Below, piece by piece: positions 9,385 through 20,400 of a stretch of 27,224 nucleotides of DNA. This DNA is from Tritrichomonas musculus (Eukaryota; Parabasalia; Tritrichomonadida; Tritrichomonadidae). Position numbers and translations under genes: made by a program. The number at the start of each line of letters is the position of its first letter. The stretch's first letter is position 1. Under the pieces are notes generated by a model, which worked only from the letters and a program-made list of their open reading frames with translations, did not search any database and was not told the DNA's origin. The stretch is taken from NCBI GenBank assembly GCA_039105265.1, contig JAPFFF010000302.1, positions 1 through 27,224 of the forward strand, given 5' to 3'.

Positions 9385-12300
9385 ACAAGAACTGCAGTTG
9401 AATCATCAGATGCAACGACAACTGCAGTTGAATCATCAGATGCAACGAGAACTGCAGTTGAATCATCAGATGCAACGAGAACTGCAGTTGAATCATCAGA
9501 TTCAACGAGAACTGCAGTTGAATCATCAGATGCAACGACAACTGCAGTTGAATCATCAGATTCAACGAGAACTGCAGTTGAATCATCAGATTCAACGAGA
9601 ACTGCAGTTGAATCATCAAATGCAACGAGAACTGCCGTTTAATATTAAGATGCAACAAGAACTGCAGTTGAATCATCAGATGCAACGACAACTGCAGTTG
9701 AATCATCAGATTCAACGAGAACTGCAGTTGAATCATCAGATGCAACGAGAACTGCAGTTGAATCATCAGATGCAACGAGAACTGCAGTTGAATCATCAGA
9801 TGCAACGAGAACTGCAGTTGAATCATCAGATGCAACGAGAACTGCAGTTGAATCATCAGATGCAACGAGAACTGCAGTTGAATCATCAGATTCAACGAGA
9901 ACTGCAGTTGAATCATCAGATGCAACGAGAACTGCAGTTGAATCATCAGATGCAACGAGAACTACAGTTGAATCATCAGATGCAACGAGAACTGCAGTTG
10001 AATCATCAGATGCAACGAGAACTGCAGTTGAATCATCAGATGCAACGACAACTGCAGTTGAATCATCAGATGCAACGAGAACTGCAGTTGAATCATCAGA
10101 TTCAACGAGAACTGCAGTTGAATCATCAGATGCAACGAGAACTGCAGTTGAATCATCAGATGCAACGAGAACTGCAGTTGAATCATCAGATTCAACGAGA
10201 ACTGCAGTTGAATCATCAGATTCAACGAGAACTGCAGTTGAATCATCAGATTCAACGAGAACTGCAGTTGAATCATCAGATGCAACGACAACTGCAGTTG
10301 AATCATCAGATGCAACGACAACTGCAGTTGAATCATCAGATGCAACGAGAACTGCAGTTGAATCATCAGATGCAACGAGAACTGCAGTTTAATAATAAGA
10401 TTCAACGAGAACTGCAGTTGAATCATCAGATGAAACAAGAACTGCAGTTGAATCATCAGATGCAACAAGAACTGCAGTTGAATCATCAGATTCAACGAGA
10501 ACTGCAGTTGAATCATCAGATTCAACGAGAACTGCAGTTGAACCATCAGATTCAACGAGAACTACAGTTGAATCATCAGATTCAACGAGAACTGCAGTTG
10601 AATCATCAGATTCAACGAGAACTACAGTTGAATCATCAGATTCAACGAGAACTGCAGTTGAATCATCAGATGCAACGAGAACTACAGTTGAATCATCAGA
10701 TTCAACGAGAACTGCAGTTGAATCATCAGATGCAACGACAACTGCAGTTGAATCATCAGATGCAACGACAACTGCAGTTGAATCATCAGATTCAACGAGA
10801 ACTGCAGTTGAATCATCAGATGCAACGAGAACTGCAGTTGAATCATCAGATTCAACGAGAACTGCAGTTGAATCATCAGATGCAACAAGAACTGCAGTTG
10901 AATCATCAGATTCAACGAGAACTGCAGTTGAATCATCAGATGCAACGAGAACTGCAGTTGAATCATCAGATGCAACGAGAACTGCAGTTGAATCATCAGA
11001 TGCAACGAGAACTGCAGTTGAATCATCAGATGCAACGAGAACTGCAGTTTAATAATAAGATTCAACAAGAACTGCAGTTTAATCATAAGATTCAACGAGA
11101 ACTGCAGTTTAATCATAAGATTCAACGAGAACTGCAGTTTAATAATAAGATTCAACAAGAACTGCAGTTGAATCATCAGATGCAACGACAACTGCAGTTG
11201 AATCATCAGATTCAACGAGAACTGCAGTTGAATCATCAGATTCAACGAGAACTGCAGTTGAATCATCAGATGCAACGAGAACTGCAGTTGAATCATCAGA
11301 TTCAACGAGAACTGCAGTTGAATCATCAGATGCAACGAGAACTACAGTTTAATAATAAGATTCAACGAGAACTGCAGTTGAATCATCAGATGCAACAAGA
11401 ACTGCAGTTGAACCATCAGATTCAACAAGAACTGCAGTTTAATCATAAGATTCAACGAGAACTGCAGTTGAATCATCAGATTCAACGAGAACTACAGTTG
11501 AATCATCAGATTCAACGAGAACTGCAGTTGAATCATCAGATGCAACGAGAACTACAGTTGAATCATCAGATTCAACGAGAACTGCAGTTGAATCATCAGA
11601 TGCAACGACAACTGCAGTTGAATCATCAGATGCAACGACAACTGCAGTTGAATCATCAGATTCAACGAGAACTGCAGTTGAATCATCAGATGCAACGAGA
11701 ACTGCAGTTGAATCATCAGATTCAACGAGAACTGCAGTTGAATCATCAGATGCAACAAGAACTGCAGTTGAATCATCAGATTCAACGAGAACTGCAGTTG
11801 AATCATCAGATGCAACGAGAACTGCAGTTGAATCATCAGATGCAACGAGAACTGCAGTTGAATCATCAGATGCAACGAGAACTGCAGTTGAATCATCAGA
11901 TGCAACGAGAACTGCAGTTTAATAATAAGATTCAACAAGAACTGCAGTTTAATCATAAGATTCAACGAGAACTGCAGTTTAATCATAAGATTCAACGAGA
12001 ACTGCAGTTTAATAATAAGATTCAACAAGAACTGCAGTTGAATCATCAGATGCAACGAGAACTGCAGTTGAATCATCAGATTCAACGAGAACTGCAGTTG
12101 AATCATCAGATTCAACGACAACTGCAGTTGAATCATCAGATGCAACGAGAACTGCAGTTGAATCATCAGATGCAACGAGAACTGCAGTTGAATCATCAGA
12201 TGCAACGAGAACTACAGTTTAATAATAAGATTCAACGAGAACTGCAGTTGAATCATCAGATGCAACGAGAACTACAGTTGAATCATCAGATTCAACGAGA

Positions 12301-15300
12301 ACTGCAGTTGAATCATCAGATGCAACAAGAACTGCAGTTGAATCATCAGATTCAACGAGAACTGCAGTTGAATCATCAGATTCAACGAGAACTGCAGTTG
12401 AACCATCAGATTCAACGAGAACTACAGTTGAATCATCAGATTCAACGAGAACTGCAGTTGAATCATCAGATTCAACGAGAACTACAGTTGAATCATCAGA
12501 TTCAACGAGAACTGCAGTTGAATCATCAGATGCAACGAGAACTACAGTTGAATCATCAGATTCAACGAGAACTGCAGTTGAATCATCAGATGCAACGACA
12601 ACTGCAGTTGAATCATCAGATGCAACGAGAACTGCAGTTGAATCATCAGATTCAACGAGAACTGCAGTTGAATCATCAGATGCAACGAGAACTGCAGTTG
12701 AATCATCAGATGCAACGAGAACTGCAGTTTAATAATAAGATGAAACAAGAACTGCAGTTGAATCATCAGATGCAACGAGAACTGCAGTTGAATCATCAGA
12801 TGCAACGAGAACTGCAGTTGAATCATCAGATGCAACGACAACTGCAGTTGAATCATCAGATTCAACGAGAACTGCAGTTGAATCATCAGATGCAACGACA
12901 ACTGCAGTTGAATCATCAGATGCAACGACAACTGCAGTTGAATCATCAGATGCAACGAGAACTGCAGTTGAATCATCAGATGCAACGAGAACTGCAGTTT
13001 AATAATAAGATTCAACGAGAACTGCAGTTGAATCATCAGATGAAACAAGAACTGCAGTTGAATCATCAGATGCAACAAGAACTGCAGTTGAATCATCAGA
13101 TTCAACGAGAACTGCAGTTGAATCATCAGATTCAACGAGAACTGCAGTTGAACCATCAGATTCAACGAGAACTACAGTTGAATCATCAGATTCAACGAGA
13201 ACTGCAGTTGAATCATCAGATTCAACGAGAACTACAGTTGAATCATCAGATTCAACGAGAACTGCAGTTGAATCATCAGATGCAACGAGAACTACAGTTG
13301 AATCATCAGATTCAACGAGAACTGCAGTTGAATCATCAGATGCAACGACAACTGCAGTTGAATCATCAGATGCAACGACAACTGCAGTTGAATCATCAGA
13401 TTCAACGAGAACTGCAGTTGAATCATCAGATGCAACGAGAACTGCAGTTGAATCATCAGATTCAACGAGAACTGCAGTTGAATCATCAGATGCAACAAGA
13501 ACTGCAGTTGAATCATCAGATTCAACGAGAACTGCAGTTGAATCATCAGATTCAACGAGAACTGCAGTTGAATCATCAGATGCAACGAGAACTGCAGTTG
13601 AATCATCAGATGCAACGAGAACTGCAGTTGAATCATCAGATGCAACGAGAACTGCAGTTTAATCATAAGATTCAACGAGAACTGCAGTTTAATCATAAGA
13701 TTCAACGAGAACTGCAGTTTAATAATAAGATTCAACAAGAACTGCAGTTGAATCATCAGATGCAACGAGAACTGCAGTTGAATCATCAGATTCAACGAGA
13801 ACTGCAGTTGAATCATCAGATTCAACGAGAACTGCAGTTGAATCATCAGATGCAACGAGAACTGCAGTTGAATCATCAGATGCAACGAGAACTGCAGTTG
13901 AATCATCAGATGCAACGAGAACTGCAGTTGAATCATCAGATTCAACGAGAACTGCAGTTGAATCATCAGATGCAACGAGAACTGCAGTTGAATCATCAGA
14001 TTCAACGAGAACTGCAGTTGAATCATCAGATGCAACGAGAACTACAGTTGAATCATCAGATTCAACGAGAACTGCAGTTGAATCATCAGATGCAACGAGA
14101 ACTACAGTTGAATCATCAGATTCAACGAGAACTGCAGTTGAATCATCAGATGCAACGACAACTGCAGTTGAATCATCAGATTCAACGAGAACTGCAGTTG
14201 AATCATCAGATTCAACGAGAACTGCAGTTGAACCATCAGATTCAACGAGAACTACAGTTGAATCATCAGATTCAACGAGAACTGCAGTTGAATCATCAGA
14301 TTCAACGAGAACTACAGTTGAATCATCAGATTCAACGAGAACTGCAGTTGAATCATCAGATGCAACGAGAACTACAGTTGAATCATCAGATTCAACGAGA
14401 ACTGCAGTTGAATCATCAGATGCAACGACAACTGCAGTTGAATCATCAGATGCAACGACAACTGCAGTTGAATCATCAGATTCAACGAGAACTGCAGTTG
14501 AATCATCAGATGCAACGAGAACTGCAGTTGAATCATCAGATGCAACGAGAACTGCAGTTTAATAATAAGATGAAACAAGAACTGCAGTTGAATCATCAGA
14601 TGCAACGAGAACTGCAGTTGAATCATCAGATGCAACGAGAACTGCAGTTGAATCATCAGATGCAACGACAACTGCAGTTGAATCATCAGATGCAACGAGA
14701 ACTGCAGTTGAATCATCAGATGCAACGAGAACTGCAGTTTAATAATAAGATGAAACAAGAACTGCAGTTGAATCATCAGATGCAACGACAACTGCAGTTG
14801 AATCATCAGATGCAACGAGAACTGCAGTTGAATCATCAGATGCAACGAGAACTGCAGTTGAATCATCAGATTCAACGAGAACTGCAGTTGAATCATCAGA
14901 TTCAACGAGAACTGCAGTTGAATCATCAGATGCAACGAGAACTGCAGTTGAATCATCAGATGCAACGAGAACTACAGTTGAATCATCAGATTCAACGAGA
15001 ACTGCAGTTGAACCATCAGATTCAACGAGAACTGCAGTTGAACCATCAGATTCAACGAGAACTGCAGTTGAATCATCAGATTCAACGAGAACTGCAGTTG
15101 AACCATCAGATTCAACGAGAACTGCAGTTGAATCATCAGATTCAACGAGAACTACAGTTGAATCATCAGATTCAACGAGAACTGCAGTTGAACCATCAGA
15201 TGCAACGAGAACTGCAGTTGAATCATCAGATGCAACGAGAACTGCAGTTTAATAATAAGATGCAACGAGAACTGCAGTTTAATAATAAGATGCAACGAGA

Positions 15301-15577
15301 ACTGCAGTTGAATCATCAGATTCAACGAGAACTGCAGTTGAACCATCAGATTCAACGAGAACTGCAGTTGAATCATCAGATTCAACGAGAACTACAGTTG
15401 AATCATCAGATTCAACGAGAACTGCAGTTGAATCATCAGATTCAACGAGAACTGCAGTTGAATCATCAGATGCAACGAGAACTGCAGTTGAATCATCAGA
15501 TGCAACGAGAACTGCAGTTTAATAATAAGATGCAACGAGAACTGCAGTTGAATCATCAGATGCAACGAGAACTGTAG
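9380..15577 (+). CDS. Repeat-encoded open frame, 2,065 codons, overlapping the previous frame by ATGA
   Basis: This resumes the LNHQMQRELQ peptide in a new frame after the 1-base deletion. The ATG (9380-9382) overlaps the preceding TGA (9381-9383) in a four-base ATGA. That resembles a coupled stop/start in prokaryotes, but here it follows directly from the deletion inside an MKQEL unit. The peptide closely follows that of the 2217-8100 region, reflecting the duplication of about 7.1 kb, including the FNNK-FNHK-FNHK-FNNK quartets near 11048 and 11918. It ends at TAG 15575-15577, a CAG codon with C to T. There are no unique domains. If the missing T is a sequencing or assembly error, this and the previous frame are a single one of about 4,700 codons. 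Confidence 0.36.
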   Translation: MKQELQLNHQMQRQLQLNHQMQRELQLNHQMQRELQLNHQIQRELQLNHQMQRQLQLNHQIQRELQLNHQIQRELQLNHQMQRELPFNIKMQQELQLNHQMQRQLQLNHQIQRELQLNHQMQRELQLNHQMQRELQLNHQMQRELQLNHQMQRELQLNHQMQRELQLNHQIQRELQLNHQMQRELQLNHQMQRELQLNHQMQRELQLNHQMQRELQLNHQMQRQLQLNHQMQRELQLNHQIQRELQLNHQMQRELQLNHQMQRELQLNHQIQRELQLNHQIQRELQLNHQIQRELQLNHQMQRQLQLNHQMQRQLQLNHQMQRELQLNHQMQRELQFNNKIQRELQLNHQMKQELQLNHQMQQELQLNHQIQRELQLNHQIQRELQLNHQIQRELQLNHQIQRELQLNHQIQRELQLNHQIQRELQLNHQMQRELQLNHQIQRELQLNHQMQRQLQLNHQMQRQLQLNHQIQRELQLNHQMQRELQLNHQIQRELQLNHQMQQELQLNHQIQRELQLNHQMQRELQLNHQMQRELQLNHQMQRELQLNHQMQRELQFNNKIQQELQFNHKIQRELQFNHKIQRELQFNNKIQQELQLNHQMQRQLQLNHQIQRELQLNHQIQRELQLNHQMQRELQLNHQIQRELQLNHQMQRELQFNNKIQRELQLNHQMQQELQLNHQIQQELQFNHKIQRELQLNHQIQRELQLNHQIQRELQLNHQMQRELQLNHQIQRELQLNHQMQRQLQLNHQMQRQLQLNHQIQRELQLNHQMQRELQLNHQIQRELQLNHQMQQELQLNHQIQRELQLNHQMQRELQLNHQMQRELQLNHQMQRELQLNHQMQRELQFNNKIQQELQFNHKIQRELQFNHKIQRELQFNNKIQQELQLNHQMQRELQLNHQIQRELQLNHQIQRQLQLNHQMQRELQLNHQMQRELQLNHQMQRELQFNNKIQRELQLNHQMQRELQLNHQIQRELQLNHQMQQELQLNHQIQRELQLNHQIQRELQLNHQIQRELQLNHQIQRELQLNHQIQRELQLNHQIQRELQLNHQMQRELQLNHQIQRELQLNHQMQRQLQLNHQMQRELQLNHQIQRELQLNHQMQRELQLNHQMQRELQFNNKMKQELQLNHQMQRELQLNHQMQRELQLNHQMQRQLQLNHQIQRELQLNHQMQRQLQLNHQMQRQLQLNHQMQRELQLNHQMQRELQFNNKIQRELQLNHQMKQELQLNHQMQQELQLNHQIQRELQLNHQIQRELQLNHQIQRELQLNHQIQRELQLNHQIQRELQLNHQIQRELQLNHQMQRELQLNHQIQRELQLNHQMQRQLQLNHQMQRQLQLNHQIQRELQLNHQMQRELQLNHQIQRELQLNHQMQQELQLNHQIQRELQLNHQIQRELQLNHQMQRELQLNHQMQRELQLNHQMQRELQFNHKIQRELQFNHKIQRELQFNNKIQQELQLNHQMQRELQLNHQIQRELQLNHQIQRELQLNHQMQRELQLNHQMQRELQLNHQMQRELQLNHQIQRELQLNHQMQRELQLNHQIQRELQLNHQMQRELQLNHQIQRELQLNHQMQRELQLNHQIQRELQLNHQMQRQLQLNHQIQRELQLNHQIQRELQLNHQIQRELQLNHQIQRELQLNHQIQRELQLNHQIQRELQLNHQMQRELQLNHQIQRELQLNHQMQRQLQLNHQMQRQLQLNHQIQRELQLNHQMQRELQLNHQMQRELQFNNKMKQELQLNHQMQRELQLNHQMQRELQLNHQMQRQLQLNHQMQRELQLNHQMQRELQFNNKMKQELQLNHQMQRQLQLNHQMQRELQLNHQMQRELQLNHQIQRELQLNHQIQRELQLNHQMQRELQLNHQMQRELQLNHQIQRELQLNHQIQRELQLNHQIQRELQLNHQIQRELQLNHQIQRELQLNHQIQRELQLNHQIQRELQLNHQMQRELQLNHQMQRELQFNNKMQRELQFNNKMQRELQLNHQIQRELQLNHQIQRELQLNHQIQRELQLNHQIQRELQLNHQIQRELQLNHQMQRELQLNHQMQRELQFNNKMQRELQLNHQMQREL

Positions 15578-16477
15578 TTGAATCATCAGATGCAACGAGA
15601 ACTGCAGTTGAATCATCAGATGCAGCGAGAACTGCAGTTGAATCATCAGATGCAGCAAGAACTGCAGTTGAATCATCAGATTCAACGAGAACTGCAGTTG
15701 AATCATCAGATGCAACGAGAACTGCAGTTGAATCATCAGATGCAACGAGAACTACAGTTGAATCATCAGATTCAACGAGAACTGCAGTTGAACCATCAGA
15801 TTCAACGAGAACTGCAGTTGAACCATCAGATTCAACGAGAACTGCAGTTGAATCATCAGATTCAACGAGAACTGCAGTTGAACCATCAGATTCAACGAGA
15901 ACTGCAGTTGAATCATCAGATTCAACGAGAACTACAGTTGAATCATCAGATTCAACGAGAACTGCAGTTGAACCATCAGATGCAACGAGAACTGCAGTTG
16001 AATCATCAGATGCAACGAGAACTGCAGTTTAATAATAAGATGCAACGAGAACTGCAGTTTAATAATAAGATGCAACGAGAACTGCAGTTGAATCATCAGA
16101 TTCAACGAGAACTGCAGTTGAACCATCAGATTCAACGAGAACTGCAGTTGAATCATCAGATTCAACGAGAACTACAGTTGAATCATCAGATTCAACGAGA
16201 ACTGCAGTTGAATCATCAGATTCAACGAGAACTGCAGTTGAATCATCAGATGCAACGAGAACTGCAGTTGAATCATCAGATGCAACGAGAACTGCAGTTT
16301 AATAATAAGATGCAACGAGAACTGCAGTTGAATCATCAGATGCAACGAGAACTGCAGTTGAATCATCAGATGCAACGAGAACTGCAGTTGAATCATCAGA
16401 TGCAGCGAGAACTGCAGTTTAATAATAAGATGAAACAAGAACTGCAGTTGAATCATCAGATGCAACGAGAACTGTAG
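15578..16477 (+). CDS. Repeat-encoded segment of 299 codons between two TAG codons
   Basis: The same frame continues directly after the TAG at 15575-15577 and runs to the next TAG at 16475-16477. TTG 15578 is the first allowed start and the first ATG is at 15590; neither is distinctive. The peptide is LNHQ(M/I)QRELQ with several FNNKMQREL units around 16027, 16057 and 16297. The two bounding TAGs lie in near-identical surroundings 900 bases apart, so they are copies of one mutation rather than independent events. It is either a fragment of a larger decayed frame or, if TAG is read as an amino acid, simply an internal part of one long protein. Confidence 0.22.
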   Translation: MNHQMQRELQLNHQMQRELQLNHQMQQELQLNHQIQRELQLNHQMQRELQLNHQMQRELQLNHQIQRELQLNHQIQRELQLNHQIQRELQLNHQIQRELQLNHQIQRELQLNHQIQRELQLNHQIQRELQLNHQMQRELQLNHQMQRELQFNNKMQRELQFNNKMQRELQLNHQIQRELQLNHQIQRELQLNHQIQRELQLNHQIQRELQLNHQIQRELQLNHQMQRELQLNHQMQRELQFNNKMQRELQLNHQMQRELQLNHQMQRELQLNHQMQRELQFNNKMKQELQLNHQMQREL

Positions 16478-17407
16478 TTGAATCATCAGATGCAACGAGA
16501 ACTGCAGTTGAATCATCAGATGCAACGAGAACTGCAGTTGAATCATCAGATGCAACGAGAACTGCAGTTGAATCATCAGATTCAACGAGAACTGCAGTTG
16601 AATCATCAGATTCAACGAGAACTGCAGTTGAATCATCAGATGCAACGAGAACTGCAGTTGAATCATCAGATGCAACGAGAACTACAGTTGAATCATCAGA
16701 TTCAACGAGAACTGCAGTTGAACCATCAGATTCAACGAGAACTGCAGTTGAACCATCAGATTCAACGAGAACTGCAGTTGAATCATCAGATTCAACGAGA
16801 ACTGCAGTTGAACCATCAGATTCAACGAGAACTGCAGTTGAATCATCAGATTCAACGAGAACTACAGTTGAATCATCAGATTCAACGAGAACTGCAGTTG
16901 AACCATCAGATGCAACGAGAACTGCAGTTGAATCATCAGATGCAACGAGAACTGCAGTTTAATAATAAGATGCAACGAGAACTGCAGTTTAATAATAAGA
17001 TGCAACGAGAACTGCAGTTGAATCATCAGATTCAACGAGAACTGCAGTTGAACCATCAGATTCAACGAGAACTGCAGTTGAATCATCAGATTCAACGAGA
17101 ACTACAGTTGAATCATCAGATTCAACGAGAACTGCAGTTGAATCATCAGATTCAACGAGAACTGCAGTTGAATCATCAGATGCAACGAGAACTGCAGTTG
17201 AATCATCAGATGCAACGAGAACTGCAGTTTAATAATAAGATGCAACGAGAACTGCAGTTGAATCATCAGATGCAACGAGAACTGCAGTTGAATCATCAGA
17301 TGCAACGAGAACTGCAGTTGAATCATCAGATGCAGCGAGAACTGCAGTTTAATAATAAGATGAAACAAGAACTGCAGTTGAATCATCAGATGCAACGAGA
17401 ACTGTAG
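16478..17407 (+). CDS. Repeat-encoded segment of 309 codons, near-copy of the preceding segment
   Basis: This lies between the TAGs at 16475 and 17405 and is almost a duplicate of the segment before it, offset by 930 bases over most of its length. First TTG is at 16478 and first ATG at 16490. It carries the same FNNKMQREL pair (about 16957 and 16987) and the same FNNKMKQEL unit shortly before the TAG. Its ends are set by amplification of one TAG-bearing block, so it should not be read as a separate gene. Confidence 0.22.
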   Translation: MNHQMQRELQLNHQMQRELQLNHQMQRELQLNHQIQRELQLNHQIQRELQLNHQMQRELQLNHQMQRELQLNHQIQRELQLNHQIQRELQLNHQIQRELQLNHQIQRELQLNHQIQRELQLNHQIQRELQLNHQIQRELQLNHQMQRELQLNHQMQRELQFNNKMQRELQFNNKMQRELQLNHQIQRELQLNHQIQRELQLNHQIQRELQLNHQIQRELQLNHQIQRELQLNHQMQRELQLNHQMQRELQFNNKMQRELQLNHQMQRELQLNHQMQRELQLNHQMQRELQFNNKMKQELQLNHQMQREL

Positions 17408-20400
17408 TTGAATCATCAGATGCAACGAGAACTGCAGTTGAATCATCAGATGCAACGAGAACTGCAGTTGAATCATCAGATGCAGCAAGAACTGCAGTTT
17501 AATAATAAGATGAAACAAGAACTGCAGTTGAATCATCAGATTCAACGAGAACTGCAGTTGAATCATCAGATGCAACGAGAACTGCAGTTGAATCATCAGA
17601 TGCAACGAGAACTGCAGTTGAATCATCAGATGCAACGAGAACTACAGTTGAATCATCAGATTCAACGAGAACTGCAGTTGAATCATCAGATTCAACGAGA
17701 ACTGCAGTTGAATCATCAGATTCAACGAGAACTGCAGTTGAATCATCAGATTCAACGAGAACTGCAGTTGAATCATCAGATTCAACGACAACTGCAGTTG
17801 AATCATCAGATTCAACGAGAACTGCAGTTGAATCATCAGATTCAAAGAGAACTGCAGTTGAATCATCAGATGCAACGAGAACTGCAGTTGAATCATCAGA
17901 TTCAACGAGAACTGCAGTTTAATAATAAGATTCAACGAGAACTGCAGTTTAATAATAAGATGAAACAAGAACTGCAGTTGAATAATCAGATGCAACGAGA
18001 ACTGCAGTTGAATCATCAGATTCAACGACAACTGCAGTTGAATCATCAGATTCAACGAGAACTGCAGTTGAATCATCAGATGCAACGAGAACTGCAGTTG
18101 AATCATCAGATTCAACGAGAACTGCAGTTTAATAATAAGATTCAACGAGAACTGCAGTTTAATAATAAGATGAAACAAGAACTGCAGTTGAATAATCAGA
18201 TGCAACGAGAACTGCAGTTGAATCATCAGATGCAACGAGAACTGCAGTTGAATCATCAGATGCAACGAGAACTGCAGTTGAATCATCAGATTCAACGAGA
18301 ACTGCAGTTGAATCATCAGATGCAACGAGAACTGCAGTTGAATCATCAGATTCAACGAGAACTTCAGTTGAATCATCAGATTCAACGAGAACTGCAGTTG
18401 AATCATCAGATGCAACGAGAACTGCAGTTGAATCATCAGATGAAACAAGAACTGCAGTTGAATCATCAGATGCAACGAGAACTGCAGTTGAATCATCAGA
18501 TGCAACGAGAACTGCAGTTGAATCATCAGATGCAACGAGAACTGCAGTTGAATCATCAGATGCAACGACAACTGCAGTTGAATCATCAGATGCAACGAGA
18601 ACTGCAGTTGAATCATCAGATTCAACGACAACTGCAGTTGAATCATCAGATGCAACGAGAACTGCAGTTGAATCATCAGATGCAACGAGAACTGCAGTTG
18701 AATCATCAGATTCAACGAGAACTGCAGTTGAATCATCAGATTCAACGAGAACTGCAGTTGAATCATCAGATTCAACGAGAACTGCAGTTGAATCATCAGA
18801 TGCAACGACAACTGCAGTTGAATCATCAGATGCAACGACAACTGCAGTTGAATCATCAGATGCAACGAGAACTGCAGTTGAATCATCAGATGCAACGAGA
18901 ACTGCAGTTTAATAATAAGATTCAACGAGAACTGCAGTTGAATCATCAGATGAAACAAGAACTGCAGTTGAATCATCAGATGCAACAAGAACTGCAGTTG
19001 AATCATCAGATGCAACGAGAACTGCAGTTGAATCATCAGATGCAACGAGAACTGCAGTTGAACCATCAGATGCAACAAGAACTGCCGTTTAATATTAAGA
19101 TGCAACAAGAACTGCAGTTGAATCATCAGATGCAACGAGAACTGCAGTTGAATCATCAGATTCAACGAGAACTGCAGTTGAATCATCAGATGCAACGACA
19201 ACTGCAGTTGAATCATCAGATGCAACGAGAACTGCAGTTGAATCATCAGATGCAACGAGAACTGCAGTTGAATCATCAGATTCAACGAGAACTGCAGTTG
19301 AATCATCAGATTCAACGAGAACTGCAGTTTAATAATAAGATTCAACGAGAACTGCAGTTTAATAATAAGATGAAACAAGAACTGCAGTTGAATCATCAGA
19401 TGCAACGAGAACTGCAGTTGAATCATCAGATGCAACGAGAACTGCAGTTGAATCATCAGATTCAACGAGAACTGCAGTTGAATCATCAGATGCAACGACA
19501 ACTGCAGTTGAATCATCAGATTCAACGAGAACTGCAGTTGAATCATCAGATTCAACGAGAACTGCAGTTGAATCATCAAATGCAACGAGAACTGCCGTTT
19601 AATATTAAGATGCAACAAGAACTGCAGTTGAATCATCAGATGCAACGACAACTGCAGTTGAATCATCAGATTCAACGAGAACTGCAGTTGAATCATCAGA
19701 TTCAACGAGAACTGCAGTTGAATCATCAGATTCAACGAGAACTGCAGTTGAATCATCAGATGCAACGAGAACTGCAGTTGAATCATCAGATGCAACGAGA
19801 ACTACAGTTGAATCATCAGATTCAACGAGAACTGCAGTTGAATCATCAGATTCAACGAGAACTGCAGTTGAATCATCAGATTCAACGAGAACTGCAGTTG
19901 AATCATCAGATTCAACGAGAACTGCAGTTGAATCATCAGATTCAACGACAACTGCAGTTGAATCATCAGATTCAACGAGAACTGCAGTTGAATCATCAGA
20001 TTCAAAGAGAACTGCAGTTGAATCATCAGATGCAACGAGAACTGCAGTTGAATCATCAGATTCAACGAGAACTGCAGTTTAATAATAAGATTCAACGAGA
20101 ACTGCAGTTTAATAATAAGATGAAACAAGAACTGCAGTTGAATAATCAGATGCAACGAGAACTGCAGTTGAATCATCAGATTCAACGACAACTGCAGTTG
20201 AATCATCAGATTCAACGAGAACTGCAGTTGAATCATCAGATGCAACGAGAACTGCAGTTGAATCATCAGATTCAACGAGAACTGCAGTTTAATAATAAGA
20301 TTCAACGAGAACTGCAGTTTAATAATAAGATGAAACAAGAACTGCAGTTGAATAATCAGATGCAACGAGAACTGCAGTTGAATCATCAGATGCAACGAGA

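Larger units (their letters stand above)
1681..15240. repeat. Tandem duplication with a period of about 7.1 kb (about 1681-8100 and about 8845-15240)
   Basis: Matching landmarks recur at nearly constant offset. The MKQ unit ATG lies at 2217 and 9380. FNNK/FNHK quartets lie at 4005 and 4875, then at 11048 and 11918 (offset 7,043). The run of AAC-bearing units near 7862 recurs at 15001 (offset 7,139). Offsets differ by whole units, showing later unit gains and losses in each copy, apart from the 6-base and 1-base deletions. The 6-base deletion at 5951 and the 1-base deletion at 9377 have no counterpart in the other copy, so they probably arose after duplication. Boundaries are approximate because flanking units are nearly identical. 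Confidence 0.75.
15151..17430. repeat. Recent amplification of a 0.8-0.9 kb block, three copies, carrying the same TAG
   Basis: Distinctive units starting at 15151 recur at 15931 and 16861: a CTA unit, an AAC unit, then two FNNKMQREL units. All three copies end in an ACTGTAGTTG unit, with TAG at 15575, 16475 and 17405. The first offset is 780 at the left and 900 at the right, so whole units were added between; the second is 930 throughout. Internal units match almost exactly, making this one of the least diverged and probably youngest expansions in the window. Confidence 0.85.

Noticed and set aside
15-17408. TTG codons at 15, 1395, 15578, 16478 and 17408 as real translation starts
   Set aside because: TTG occurs in every normal unit in the same context; these are only the first start-like codons after a stop or the window edge.
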